From assembly GCA_019828565.1 (NCBI GenBank), contig JAHDYR010000001.1, positions 62,001-126,000 of the forward strand: 64,000 nt of DNA, read 5' to 3'. The number at the start of each line of letters is the position of its first letter. Positions within the stretch are counted from its first letter, which is position 1. A program made the position numbers and the translations under genes. Positions 1-10,715 of the stretch are shown piece after piece. The notes under the pieces are model-generated. The model did not search any database, was not told the origin of the DNA, and was given only the letters and a program-made list of their open reading frames with translations. Origin of the DNA: Carpediemonas membranifera. Taxonomy: Eukaryota; Fornicata.

Positions 1-1197
1 AGAGCGTCTTGATCTCGGCGCGCGAGTATGCCTGATGGCGCCGCGGGATGACGTAGAAGTCGGCTGCCGCGCCTGATGTGGCAGGGGCCGAGTCGAGCAC
101 CGCCTGGCGCATCTGGCCGGCGTCCTCCAGACGAGAGAGGCGCCCGCGCAGTCGGCGTACACGCGGTGGTGGTCGTGGAGGGTCACGCCGACGGAGCCGG
201 GCTGGGGGAACTGGCCGCCGAACACGTGGAAGGCGAAGCGGCGGCGCGTCTCGTCGTCCTCGAGCACGGCGCGGAGGGCGTCCTGCACGCCCTGGCTGTC
301 CGCGGGGAAGCGCAGCGGGGCGAGCACGGCGTCGACCGTGAGCGGGTTGGGGCGCACGAGTAGGGCCCGCAGCTGGGCGGCCGTCAGCGCGAGGACCTTC
401 TCGCTGAAGCGCGTCTTCGAGGGCGTCGGGCGTGAAGACCAGCGTGCCCTCGCGGAAGATGGGCACAGGTAACTCCATGCCTCCGACGGCCTGGCGGACG
501 GCCACATGCGGCAGCTCGACGACCAGGTCGGGCAGGGCCTTCGCGGAGTCGTCGCCCGAGAGCGTCGCGGGGATGGCGAACAGGTCCTCCTCGCATGCGG
601 CGATGCTGGCCAGGCTCGCCGAAACGTCGTCAGCGAGGGCGATGTCGACCGGGTCCTCGCGGAACATCTGCAGGCGCACGCGGTCGATGTCGTCGACGAA
701 GGCGTGGGCGTTCGCGAACCTGCTGCTCGCCGCGTTGAGGTCGACCTCGGGGTCCAGCTCGTTGGCAGCGGCAGCGAAGAGGCCGTCGGCCAGGGCGCGG
801 CGGACGGACCAGCGGGCCTCGGGGTGGGTGGCGAGCATGCCGGAGAGCACGTCGCGCAGGGCGTCGGGGACGGCAACAGTGGCGAGCAGGGCGGCGCAGA
901 GAGTGTCGTCGTTGGCGGTCGAACTCTCGAGCAAGTCCTTGTTGCAGCTGAGAGAGGATGTCCCTGCAGAAATCCGTATAGTCCTTCGTCATCAGCGCCA
1001 GCATCGTCAGGCCCGCGTGGTAGACATCGGCTGCCTGCTGCTCGCGATGCTTCAGCTTCTTTCCGGCCTTGCGCGCGGCGATCTCCTCGGGCGCGCTGAA
1101 GGCGAGCGTGCCGATGTTGACTCCGGTCGCGGTCGCGTTCACGGCGTCCATGTTCGAGGCCGTCTCGAAGTCGACGAGCACGGGGTGACCCTCGCGC

Positions 1198-1228
<31 letters not shown>

Positions 1229-1644
1229 CGCAGAGCTTGCGATGGTGCTCGGTGTCGAGCTTGAAGGTCTTGGCGAAGAAGGTCTGGCCGTCGCGGGTCA
1301 CGATCTGGCACAGCGCTCTGTTCTCGCTGACGGTCGACTCGACAGCGAAGTCGGACAGCGACAGGTCGGCGCGCATCTCGGGGAGGTCCATGAGGTGGGC
1401 CAGCCCCATCTCGCGCAGCTCGGCAAAGAGGCTGGCCGACGGCGCGGTGAGGGCCTCCAGCTCGGGGCAGAGCCGGACGAGCTGCGGCGTGCGGCGGGAA
1501 AGAACATCCTTCATGTGTGCCAGCTTGACTTTGACGGAGTCTAGTTCCTTCTGCGCTTCGTCAAGCTTGCCGACGCCGTGTTTGCGTTTCCTGCTGAAGA
1601 AGTCGACATCCTCTTCGAGCTCCTCGGCCTTGCTCTTCAGGTCT
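1..1644 (-). pseudogene. Decayed kinase-like gene, left arm copy (truncated by window edge)
   Basis: This is the left-arm copy of the kinase gene at 33344-35300. An open frame begins at the ATG at 1514. It contains the conserved DLKPEN, a DFE in place of DFG, and SAPEE. An in-frame 219-bp deletion joins the lysine-containing strand (FFAKTF) directly to DLKPEN. This removes 73 residues, including helix C with its glutamate and the H of HRD, so an active kinase is unlikely. A second deletion of about 281 bp downstream breaks the frame. It also shares a +1 frame change (near 940-960) with the right copy. The end corresponding to the zinc-finger gene lies at or beyond base 1. Confidence 0.8.
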
Positions 1645-4027
1645 GGTAGTCGCCCAGCGACCGGAGCTGCGCAGTGATGGCGTCGGCCTCGGCGAACCCA
1701 GCCAGGTGGACCTCAGCCTCGGCGGCCAGGCCAGTCAACTGGCGAATGGTGCGCTCCTCAGCGCTCGTGTCCTCGCCAAGCTCCTTCCGACTGAGGGCAC
1801 ACTGCCACGTCACGCGGACGGCCGGCTGGAGGAAGGCGCGGAGCGTGGCGTACCTGGCCTGCAGCTCGGGCGCGAGGGTGGGGAAGTCGACGACCTCGTT
1901 GTCAGCGGCCTCGAGCATGCGGGCCATCTCGTCGAGCGAGGGGAGAGACTCGAAGGCGGCGGCGCCGTCGACGATGGCCGAGGCCGCCTGGTAGGCAGCG
2001 CTGACAGCGGCGATCCTGGCCTCGAGCGCCTCGACCCCGGCCCTGGCCTGGGCGATGGCCGCCTCGTACTCGGTGATGCGGATCTCTGGGTGGCGTCTGG
2101 CCGGGCCGAGTCGGCTGATGAGACCAGCGGGCGACGGAGTGTCGTCAGTGTCAGGTGTTGGCATGGCGACCGAGAGCAGGGGTGGCCCTCGAGCGTGGCG
2201 CTCAGCCCAGCAGCCTGGTCGGCAGCGGCGAAGGTCACCATGGCCTGGAGAGACGAAATGGTGGTCCTCGCGTCAGAGAGTTTTGTCCTCGCCCAAGACA
2301 GTTCTGTACTCGCCTCAGAGAGCTCCACCCTGAGTCTGGCGTTGCAGTTCGCCAGTGATGTGATTGCGTCAACGGCATCATTATGCGGACCTTCGGCCAC
2401 AAACAGTCCACCCGCCATTCTGATCATGGACGAAATCGGGTCGGCCATGGCGATGCGGAGATCTCGTGGGGCGACCTGCGATGAGGCCACGCGAGAGACG
2501 ACCTGCCTCAGCTGGCCGATAGACGCGTCAACCAGGACAACGTCCGAGACGGCGCCCGAGCAGAAGTCGGCAACAATCTGGTCGCACCTGCATTCGTTGA
2601 AGAGCTTGATGAGCTTGGCCATCTCGGCGTCCTTAGAGTCTATCTTGGCGAACTTGTCCTCCAGCCAGACTCTGGCGGCGGGGCGGGTCAGCGTCATCGT
2701 GAAGGAGCGGGGCAGACCAGTGGCGAGGAAGTGGAGGAGGATGCGAGCGGTGTCGCTGATGAGTACTTCTGAGTCGTCAGGGTCGACGGTGATGTCGGCG
2801 TCGGGGGTGACTGGGCTGGAGCAGAGCTGGTTGACGGTGGCCAGGAACTGGGGGGTGCGGGTGAGTGCGCTCCAGACCTTGGCTGTCGTGTCGCTGGATC
2901 CAGACACGATCGTGGTGCCGTCTCGGGAGAACGCGACACCATCCACCGTATGATTGTGCCCCGAGAACGTCCTGATCAGCGCCCCGGTCGCGACGTCCCA
3001 CTGCATGATGGTGTTGTCGCCAGACCCAGACAGCAGAGTCCTGCCGTCGGGGGAGAAGGCGAGGCTCCACACAATATCGGTGTGCCCAATAAGGGTCCGA
3101 GTCAGCTCGCCAGTTGCGGAGTCCCAGAACTTGATTGAGCCAACATTGTCTCCGGATGCGATGATGGCCCCGTCGGGTGACACGGCAATCGTGATGACAC
3201 CGGAACCATGGTCCATGGTCCTGATGCATTCGCCAGTTGTGGCGATCCACTGCTTGACCTTGCTGTCCCAACTTCCAGTGCAAATGGTCGAGCCATCAGG
3301 GGAGATGGCCACACCGATCACCTCTCTGGAATGCCCTGTGAATATCAGCCTGCACTGCCCTGTCTCGACGTCCCAGACCTTGGCGGTTTTGTCATACGAT
3401 CCGGAGACCAGGGTGCGGCCATCGGACGAGAATGCAACGCAGTGCACAACATCAGTGTGCCCGCTTTGGGTCTTAGTCACCCGACCTGTGGCTACGTTCC
3501 AGAGTTTGATGAGACCGTCATCGCCACCATATGCGATGGTCGACCCGTCCGGCGACACGGCAACGCATAAGAGTTGACCTCCATGTGTCATGGTCCTGAT
3601 ACACTGACCAGTGGCCGAGTCCCACAGCTTGACGGTGCCATCGCATGAGGCACTGACGATGGTGCCGTCGGAGGTGGCGGCGGCACCGTGCACAACGTAT
3701 TCGTGCCCAGTCAGTGTCCTAACGCACTCACCAGCCTCCATAGGTTTCATAGACCGCGTGTTCCACGCTTCTAGCGCGAGCTCAACCCTGTTCTCATGGT
3801 CGGCCTCGAGTCTACCACGCACCATAGAAACGGTAACAGCGGGCTCAGTGAGCTCTATCGTCAGAGTCTAGGGTTCTATACTCTCGCTGAGTAGGTACTG
3901 GATGACCTGCTCGAGGTCCTGCACGGTGATTGGTGTCTCGCCTCGCTTGCGGATCTGGATGCCCTCGGGGCCGGGGCGCTCAGCTCTTGCGGTGCGGATC
4001 TGTACATCTACTGCTCTGCAGTCCTTG

Positions 4028-4056
4028 CTGCGTGAGAATGCGGCCTAGACACGTAC
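4028..4056 (-). other. Predicted 29-nt intron, left WD40 copy
   Basis: The minus strand reads gtacgt at the 5' end and ctcacgcag at the 3' end, identical to the right-arm intron at 30928-30956. Removing it restores the frame across the exon junction in the right copy. The left copy has a TGA in the preceding exon. Confidence 0.6.
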
Positions 4057-4104
4057 CACTGGCTGTGTGATCACGGAATTGGCTGATCAAACGCGTCAGG
4101 CGTG

Positions 4105-4153
4105 CTGTGTAAGGGAATCGCGATGCAGCTGGGCTACTGCTGTTGCTACGCAC
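4105..4153 (-). other. Predicted 49-nt intron, left WD40 copy
   Basis: The minus strand reads gtgcgt ... cttacacag, the same as the right-arm intron at 30831-30879. It fits the TNACNNAG 3' pattern shared by all introns in this window. Confidence 0.6.
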
Positions 4154-4617
4154 CATCTGTGTGAGAATCGCTGGAAACCGCGAACCTTGGGCATCATCGC
4201 TCCATGCTTGAAAACGACCAAGTCATCCGAGTCGATTGTGCTCAGGGGTGAGTCGACGCCGTGCCAGCCGCGGAACGCAACAGTGACGCAGGACAGTGGC
4301 ACTCGCCCTTGCCGAGAATGCCTGGGTCTAGACCTTTGTCCGGGCTCGACCACACTTGCACCACCAGCATTTATGACCTATTACTCAGGCCTACTGCCGG
4401 GCCAGAGCAGGCGAAGTTGGTTGACACGGCCCGGTCGTGCTTCAGGTGGGTCTTCAGCAAGGGTGCAGCTGTGGCAAATGGCCAAAACCGTGTTTTGGGG
4501 AGGCGAGTGCCACCCTCCCCGCGTGTGACTAGCCGAGCCGAGACTCTCCACAAGCCAGCTCACTCACTGTAGATCCCTATCGTGCGAAGACACGCTTGCA
4601 TTGAACTGGCGTATTCG

Positions 4618-6273
4618 ATGCCTGGTTCTGAAAGCACTTCGCCCAGCGTAATGGACGATTTGACAACTGCATACCGTCAGTCTCTGGTGGTGGCCTCGGA
4701 TATTCCCGGGGACATCCCTTCATTGCTTCGCCACGCCTTCTCGCGGCACTTCAAGCAGAACATGCCCGCGGTCCAGCGTAAAGAGGCTGAAACGCCACCG
4801 AGCAGTGTCACAGATGTTGCCGAGCTTCTCGCTATGCTCATCAGCATCCCTTCTCTCGAACCAACTGCGCAAGTCCTCCTCGACTGCGCGCGCTCGATCC
4901 TCACCAGCGGCCCCAGAGTGTCCATGAACGTCGAGCTCGCGGATGGCGAGGAGCTCCCGGTCGCCCTGCACACGTTGCTCCAGGGAACGCTCTTCGCGGT
5001 CCTCGTCCACGGCGGCGCCGACCCCGACCTGGAGAGGACTGTCGAGCAGGCCGAGAGGCAGCGCGTCGGCTACAGCCAGGAGGACAAGCTCCCCTGGTTC
5101 CTCTGCAAAAAGTTCGCCTTCGTCCACCAGGTCGCCGCGAAGGACGGCCAGACCGCGACCGACGTCAACAACAGCATCGCCCACCGCATGTACGCGGGCC
5201 GGATCTTCGAGCTAGTCCCCGAGCAGCAGATCCTCAAGCACACACTCGTCCGTCTCCCCCCGGTCGCCCGAGCCTTTGGTCTGGGCACGCTGACGCTGCT
5301 CGCTGCCACGCCGGCCGGAACATACGGCATAGACTATCACATACGACACATCCTATTCGACGAGTCCGATAACGGCAACCCAACCCAGATGAAAACCCCT
5401 GCCCGAATCTTTTTTCGATTCTGTCCGCGAGTCGCTGAATTCGAAAGGAGCAAACCCACATGGCACAAGCACGAGGTGGTGCTCGACGCAGGGTTCTACG
5501 GAAACAGCTGCGTCATCCTCACCCCCGTCGACACGGTCATCGCGGGCGTGATGGGGTTGGATGGGGTCAGACTCGACTGCCACCCCTTTAACCTTCACCC
5601 TGCGCCTCTGCCCGACGGATTTGTGGCTCAGATGGCGCTGATTGACAAGAAGACGGTCGTCCTCACCGCTGAGAGCGGGCTTCAGGTGATTGTGGGACAG
5701 AACTTGTTTGGCCGGCTCGGCGTGGGTCATATGGGCAAGCTCACAGAGTTTGAGTATCTTTCTGAATATGTTGACAAGATTATATACAGCGGTGACTTTT
5801 TTTTAATATTCCAGAGCGGGTTGCAGATTATGTACGCTGGCAAGGTCAACCAAGTCATATCACGGTCTGGGCTGTTGCCAGATAGCTCATTCAACGACAT
5901 CCTTGCGTATCCCAGGCCTCTCGTCTTCACCCACCACCTGCATCGCTTCTATTGCTCGGAGTGTTTACTTGTTACCGTCCACGACGGACAGACTCATGTA
6001 ATTCGGGTCGACACGAATGCCCTTGCAATTGTCAGGTTCAGTCTGCCATTCCAAGCAACTACAATGGCTCACCGGCCGAGTCACGACTCCACTGCCATCC
6101 TGTTCAGGGATGAGGCCGGCCAATGGTACTCGGTCGCCGTGCAGCCTAACGCTGAGCATCACCCAGAGAGGGTTGGAGGGTGCCCGCGGGGGTACGGTAT
6201 CGTGCCGCTGCCCCTGGTGGATGTTGGGCCGGTTGACGTTGGCCGACCGGAGCTGTCCAACGAGGAATGGTGA
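4618..6273 (+). CDS. RCC1-like repeat protein, member of a local paralogous family
   Basis: This predicted 551-residue protein starts at the ATG at 4618. The frame is open upstream only from a GTG at 4582. The C-terminal half contains an RCC1-type signature (GQNLFGRLGVGHMGKLTEF, near residues 350-380) after a helical N-terminal half with a conserved WFLCKKF motif. A broken relative at 39111-40853 shares WFLCKKF and an RCC1-type block (GGNRSGQLGLGHGRMVTEF), so this is an expanded family rather than the housekeeping Ran exchange factor. Only one or two convincing RCC1 repeats are visible, fewer than the seven of a full propeller, so exchange activity is not supported. No signal peptide or membrane segment is seen. 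It is divergent from the left inverted-repeat arm, and the two 5' ends are about 250-330 bp apart. Confidence 0.75.
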   Translation: MPGSESTSPSVMDDLTTAYRQSLVVASDIPGDIPSLLRHAFSRHFKQNMPAVQRKEAETPPSSVTDVAELLAMLISIPSLEPTAQVLLDCARSILTSGPRVSMNVELADGEELPVALHTLLQGTLFAVLVHGGADPDLERTVEQAERQRVGYSQEDKLPWFLCKKFAFVHQVAAKDGQTATDVNNSIAHRMYAGRIFELVPEQQILKHTLVRLPPVARAFGLGTLTLLAATPAGTYGIDYHIRHILFDESDNGNPTQMKTPARIFFRFCPRVAEFERSKPTWHKHEVVLDAGFYGNSCVILTPVDTVIAGVMGLDGVRLDCHPFNLHPAPLPDGFVAQMALIDKKTVVLTAESGLQVIVGQNLFGRLGVGHMGKLTEFEYLSEYVDKIIYSGDFFLIFQSGLQIMYAGKVNQVISRSGLLPDSSFNDILAYPRPLVFTHHLHRFYCSECLLVTVHDGQTHVIRVDTNALAIVRFSLPFQATTMAHRPSHDSTAILFRDEAGQWYSVAVQPNAEHHPERVGGCPRGYGIVPLPLVDVGPVDVGRPELSNEEW

Positions 6274-6587
6274 GGAGCTGCTCGACTGGCAGAGTTGGGT
6301 CTCAGGGATGATTTATATATTGCATGTATTAGGTAAACCGACGCTAGTATGTTGAGGAATTGAGCTGCCATTCACACTGAGGCTGATGACCAGTGTTAAG
6401 CACTTGGCTGACCCTTCCGAAGCATAGAGTATGCTTCTTTAACGTCACTTCACACATGCTCAGGTGGTAAACAGCAGCAAACCACGGCCAACGTCCGCCC
6501 GAAACACATTCTTTAAAGTGCGAATGTGCAGGTTAGCATGATCGACTCGAATCACACAACAGCACGGCAGCGGACGCTAGATGCATT
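6274..6587. other. Intergenic region
   Basis: No gene was recognised in these 314 bases. The segment is AT-richer than its neighbours. It ends with gtgcaggttagc about 60 nt before the next ATG, a weak match to the GTGCAGTTTAG element found before other genes in the window. Confidence 0.4.
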
Positions 6588-8084
6588 ATGCTAACGAAAA
6601 GCGAAGGTGTTTATCTTAAAATGCATCTCAAGAACGAAACAACCCCACGATCACCCTCCACACCGCCAATTCCTGATCCTCCGTCGAATATTTCTCTTCG
6701 AGTTGCCTCTCAACGCCTTCCTCAACCTATTTTGCACAATCGCGACACAGTTACACCAATGCATGAGCCACATTCTCATCCATCGCACAGTGGGCCGCCA
6801 AGACCACCAAGCGAGGTCACGGGTCGGCATGTGTCCTTCGTAGTCCCCTCCAGCCCCCCTCCAGCCGCCCGTATCCCCCGACAGATCCCGCAGAGCCCAA
6901 TGGTCGGGATCTACTCCCTGCAGACAGACGCCGTGCTCGACCCAACGCCCCGTCCCCATGTACCCTCGTCCCACATGACCAAGGCGTCCATGGTGGCTAT
7001 GCTGAGACACCACATGTCTGCCCCACCCCCGGCTCCGCCAGTCGACGACGTGGAGGACCTCATACGGCACACACCGTCCAGGACACAGGCGAGGGTCACG
7101 GTGCTGGGGAATATCGCCCAGCACCAGCTTCCCATGTCCTCGTTTACCGAGTGGTCGTTGTTCCAGAGTCTAATAGGGGCGGCCATTGAGCTTCCAGACG
7201 GCTGGGTTCGGGGTACTGGCATTTATTACATGGACGCCACCCATTTACAAGCGTTTAGGTATGTAGACAGAAAAGAAGTCTCAGAACTGCCAGTACATGT
7301 GGTATTCGGGAAGACAGAGCCCAACTCCGTCACGGGGGTCGACTCCGACTGCGAGTCAGTCCTAGTCACCAAGAAGTCCCCCAACGAGCTCCTCATCGCC
7401 GAGATGGAGGCGCTGTTCGACTCAGTCACGCCATTTACGCCCCAGAAGGACCAGGCCCCGCTCTGGTCGAAGTACATCACGCTGGCCCGGTATATAGGGG
7501 GATACAAGGGCATCAACCCCCTGCCCTTCCTCGAACGACGGTTCCAGTGCCTCTGGCTGACTAAGCGCGGGTTCACTGACATCGTTGACCGACAGTTGAA
7601 GAATGAAGACACGATTGACGAGGTGCTGGGTCGGGGTCCGATCGACACGAGGCCGAAGGTCTCGGAGATGCCCTCACTCAACCCGCAAGACGCAGGGGCC
7701 CCACTTCACATGGACAGGCTGCTCGGGGAGCTGTTCTCCATCATCGGCGAGGCTTCAAGCCCTGCCGCCGCCCTCCTCCAACAACACGGTGACGACACCG
7801 CCATACCCTCCCCGCCCAGGCTGAGGGAGCCGAGCAGGATCGCGCACACGGGGCCCATGGTGATGGTCAACAACCCCCTCTACCAGACACTACCCCGGAT
7901 GTACTACCTGCCGTCCTCGGCTCCGTGGTTTGGTTCGACTGTCGTGCCGCTGCCGTTTACCCCACCCTCGCCAACTATCGCTGACGATCCACTCGATTTG
8001 CCGGAGATTTGTTTCCCGACAGTCATGGGGGAGTTGGCGTCGATGCCGGCGTATGCGTTGCCCAGGCTTGGATACAGGCACTGA
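6588..8084 (+). CDS. Hypothetical proline-rich protein
   Basis: This is a 498-residue reading frame with no family I recognise. The first 170 residues are rich in Pro, Ser and His and look disordered, with short PPAPP-type runs. The middle (about 180-340) looks folded, with hydrophobic and aromatic positions, and the tail is again Pro-rich. No signal peptide, membrane segment or zinc-binding cluster is evident. The start at 6588 is the most upstream ATG in frame; later ATGs at codons 12 and 57 are also possible. Codon use resembles the flanking genes, which supports a real coding region. Function is unknown. Confidence 0.65.
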   Translation: MLTKSEGVYLKMHLKNETTPRSPSTPPIPDPPSNISLRVASQRLPQPILHNRDTVTPMHEPHSHPSHSGPPRPPSEVTGRHVSFVVPSSPPPAARIPRQIPQSPMVGIYSLQTDAVLDPTPRPHVPSSHMTKASMVAMLRHHMSAPPPAPPVDDVEDLIRHTPSRTQARVTVLGNIAQHQLPMSSFTEWSLFQSLIGAAIELPDGWVRGTGIYYMDATHLQAFRYVDRKEVSELPVHVVFGKTEPNSVTGVDSDCESVLVTKKSPNELLIAEMEALFDSVTPFTPQKDQAPLWSKYITLARYIGGYKGINPLPFLERRFQCLWLTKRGFTDIVDRQLKNEDTIDEVLGRGPIDTRPKVSEMPSLNPQDAGAPLHMDRLLGELFSIIGEASSPAAALLQQHGDDTAIPSPPRLREPSRIAHTGPMVMVNNPLYQTLPRMYYLPSSAPWFGSTVVPLPFTPPSPTIADDPLDLPEICFPTVMGELASMPAYALPRLGYRH

Positions 8085-8291
8085 ATGTATTGTAGATCGT
8101 GGATATATTACGAGATTTGTACCATATCGCTAAATTGAGGAAGGATGATGTCTTTTTGGATGATTGCTCTTTTTTACCACCGTAACTTGAACTGTGAGTG
8201 AGGGAGGGCTAAAGATCGAGTACTTACGATCGCTGCTGGCTGTAGGCAGTCATTGATGGCCTCTGGCATGCTGTGTGGTCGATCGGAGTCA

Positions 8292-8302
8292 GTGCAGTTT
8301 AG
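8292..8302 (+). promoter_or_regulatory. GTGCAGTTTAG element before DNA ligase
   Basis: The sequence gtgcagtttag ends 18 nt before the ligase ATG at 8321. The same motif, with one or two changes, precedes several other starts here (about 26218, 38806-38817, 46219-46229, 46339 and 50132). It is a candidate core promoter or initiator element, by inference from recurrence. Confidence 0.45.
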
Positions 8303-8320
8303 GAATGCAGCATCGGCGCA

Positions 8321-10501
8321 ATGGACTTCTTTGCCCCTCGACAAGTCAAGAAAACCAAGAAGGCAAAGGCTCCTGTTAAGCGGAAAGCTAGTGAAGCGAC
8401 TGTGCAAACAACGAAGCGTATGACCGATCATACGGCGAATGGTGGTGACCTGCTGTGGAAAGACCTTGCCCAGCTCTTCGAGGACGTTGAATCAACCACC
8501 AAGCGCCTTGAGATAACCGCATATGTCAGGAAATATCTCATATGCGGCCTCCGTAACGACGAGGCCGGTCTTCGCAACCTCCAACCCGCCGTATGGCTCA
8601 TGTCCAACCGCCTAGGGCCCCAGTACGAGGGGCTCGAGACCGGAGTGGGCGACTCGCTCGTCAAGGACCTTCTGACTGCGATCACGTCACCCTCTATCAT
8701 CAACGCGAAGCTCAAGAGCGAGCCCGACCTCGGGAGCATCGCCGCGTCGATACTGGTGAAGCAGAACCGCCACGCATTCTCCAAGCCCAAGCCGCTGTAC
8801 CTGCCGCAGCTCATGGCTGAGCTCCACGCCATCTGCAAGCTCGACGGCGAGGGTGTTCGCAAGGAGAAGCGGGGCCGGATACAGCGCCTCATCAACAACT
8901 GCACGACCGCTCCAGAGATCAAGTTCCTGGTACGCACCGTGCTGCCCAAGGGCCTGCGGATCGGGCTGAAGGACCCTACAATCCTGACTGCCTTGTCCCA
9001 GGCAGCAGCGGCGTTCGACAGCAAGCTGGGTCGACCCAGCGTTGGCGACGAGAAGGACGCCGAACGTGTGGTGAAGGCATCCTTCGCTTCCTGCCCCAAC
9101 TACGATATCCTGCTCGACGCGGTCAAGACGCACGGCCTGGCGGAGTTGCCCAAGCTCTGCGTCCTACGCTCGGGCATTCCCGTCAACCCGATGCTCGCCA
9201 AGCCCATGAAGTCGGTAGAGTCGGTCATCACCAAGCTGGCCGCCGTCACGGACGAGATCACGTGCGAATACAAGTACGACGGCGAGCGGGCTCAGGTGCA
9301 CTTTACGCAGGATCCTGACGGGACTACGGCCATCCAAATATTCTCGAGAAACATGGAGGACATGTCCCGGAAGTACCCTGATCTCGTGGACGTGGTCGCT
9401 GGGTGCAGAGCGGTCATATCCCCGGAGATCGCGAATCTGATCCGGAATGGGTCTATGGACGAGGCAGCGAACGACCCCAACCTCGAGGTCGGCGCGGAGG
9501 TGACTTCATTCGTGGTCGACTGCGAGGCTGTGGCGTACAACGTGGCGACGAGCAGCATCCTCCCCTTCCAGACGTTGATGTCTCGGCAGAAGAAGGTCAC
9601 GGACGAGATCACCGTCGACGTCGCGCTCTTCGCCTTCGACATGATCCTCATCAACGGCGTCCGTCTGCTCGACCACCAGCTCAAGGATCGCCGCACGATC
9701 CTGCGATCTGTCACTACCGAGGGCGGCAAGTTCCGGTTCGCCATTGGTGAGGATTTCGTCATCACCAGCGAAGATGGGGCGGAGCCGACCGACGTCATTG
9801 GCCGCATTGGCGATCTGGGCGATGATGGGTCAGCCACAGGCCTGCTCGACGCCTCAGTGAAGGCCTCGTGCGAGGGGCTGATGGCCAAGGCCTTGACGGG
9901 GCCCGGGGCGCACTACCAGCCGTCGGTCAGGTCGACCCATTGGCTCAAGCTCAAGAAAGATTACCTCGGTGCTGGAGGAGATACACTCGATCTTGTGGTC
10001 ATGGGCGGAAGATACGGTACTGGTGATCGGGCGGGCAAGCTTGGGACGTTCCTGCTCGGGTGTCGGGGCGGGGGCGTGGGCTTTGAGGACGATGACGACG
10101 ATGATGTCTACAAGTACATCACTGACTGCGGGTCTGGCCTCAAAGACGAGGATCTGATCGAATATTCGAAGAATGAGTATCGGGTCGACCGCAAGCCTGC
10201 TGAATATGTCGTGTCAACTCAAAACACTGCGGGCAAGAGGCTCGACGACGTTGTCTGGTTCAGGCCGGGTCTGATCTGGGAGATCAAGTTCGCTGACATC
10301 ACCGTGTCGCCCAAGTCGAAGGGCGGTGTTGGGGCCGACCCCAAGAAGCCCGGGCTTGGGCTATCGCTGCGGTTCCCGCGTTGTGTGCGGCGTCGGGACG
10401 ACAAGACGCTGGAGTCGATCAGCAACGACGCCGACATGGTGGATGCCTACCAGAGGCAGAGTGTGGTGGCCAACAACAAGGGGGATGACGACTTTTACTA
10501 G
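8321..10501 (+). CDS. LIG1: ATP-dependent DNA ligase I
   Basis: This 726-residue protein joins nicks in DNA, mainly between Okazaki fragments, in the nucleus. The order is a basic N-terminal tail, the helical DNA-binding domain (about 40-290), the nucleotidyltransferase domain and the OB-fold. The adenylation motif I is EYKYDGER, with the reactive lysine at residue 318. Other motifs seen are motif III (VVDCEAVAYN), IIIa (FAFDMILING), IV (EGLMAKAL), V (HWLKLKKDYL) and the RFPR motif near the end. The first residues, MDFFAPRQ, resemble the short PCNA-interacting FF motif at the start of LIG1 proteins. No BRCT domain follows, which separates it from ligases III and IV. No intron is needed. The length is short for the family but the catalytic core is complete. 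Confidence 0.95.
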   Translation: MDFFAPRQVKKTKKAKAPVKRKASEATVQTTKRMTDHTANGGDLLWKDLAQLFEDVESTTKRLEITAYVRKYLICGLRNDEAGLRNLQPAVWLMSNRLGPQYEGLETGVGDSLVKDLLTAITSPSIINAKLKSEPDLGSIAASILVKQNRHAFSKPKPLYLPQLMAELHAICKLDGEGVRKEKRGRIQRLINNCTTAPEIKFLVRTVLPKGLRIGLKDPTILTALSQAAAAFDSKLGRPSVGDEKDAERVVKASFASCPNYDILLDAVKTHGLAELPKLCVLRSGIPVNPMLAKPMKSVESVITKLAAVTDEITCEYKYDGERAQVHFTQDPDGTTAIQIFSRNMEDMSRKYPDLVDVVAGCRAVISPEIANLIRNGSMDEAANDPNLEVGAEVTSFVVDCEAVAYNVATSSILPFQTLMSRQKKVTDEITVDVALFAFDMILINGVRLLDHQLKDRRTILRSVTTEGGKFRFAIGEDFVITSEDGAEPTDVIGRIGDLGDDGSATGLLDASVKASCEGLMAKALTGPGAHYQPSVRSTHWLKLKKDYLGAGGDTLDLVVMGGRYGTGDRAGKLGTFLLGCRGGGVGFEDDDDDDVYKYITDCGSGLKDEDLIEYSKNEYRVDRKPAEYVVSTQNTAGKRLDDVVWFRPGLIWEIKFADITVSPKSKGGVGADPKKPGLGLSLRFPRCVRRRDDKTLESISNDADMVDAYQRQSVVANNKGDDDFY

Positions 10502-10715
10502 ATAAACTGTGTTTCTGCAGCTCTCCCCGTCCACACCTTTTCGTCACTGCCTGTGGAGTTGCCACGGGTCGTCAACATGAGCGGCGTTGGATGGCACAGC
10601 TCAGCCCCAGCGCATTGCAAGAGACAGCACTGTCTGCGCATGCTACTTAGACTGCCAATCGCCCAGTCGGGCATAACTTGCGGCGACTCTGGCAGAACCA
10701 AGCACGTAATCAATC

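Larger units (their letters stand above)
1..4289 (-). repeat. Left arm of a large inverted duplication
   Basis: Reading this stretch on the minus strand gives nearly the same sequence as 30695-35482 on the plus strand. The left arm is cut by the window edge: base 1 pairs with about 35482. It ends near 4289, where the shared gcgtcactgt block pairs with 30695. The arm is about 500 bp shorter than its partner because of two deletions, one of 219 bp (partner bases about 33756-33974 lost) and one of about 281 bp (partner bases about 34784-35064 lost). Outside these and one diverged tract the arms look very similar by eye. Confidence 0.93.
1645..4289 (-). pseudogene. WD40 protein with coiled coil, left arm copy, disrupted
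   Basis: This copy encodes the same seven-blade WD40 propeller and helical tail as the right-arm gene. The propeller and first tail segment are open from about 3825 to about 2180. The frame then breaks in a C run (four Cs here, five in the right arm) and resumes in the 2164-1637 frame. If the two N-terminal introns inferred in the right arm are used here (4105-4153 and 4028-4056), exon 2 carries an in-frame TGA. There is also a TAG just before the propeller (near 3868), where the right arm has a sense codon. Conversely, this copy lacks the 1-nt deletion that breaks the right arm. It is most likely a pseudogene. Confidence 0.8.
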
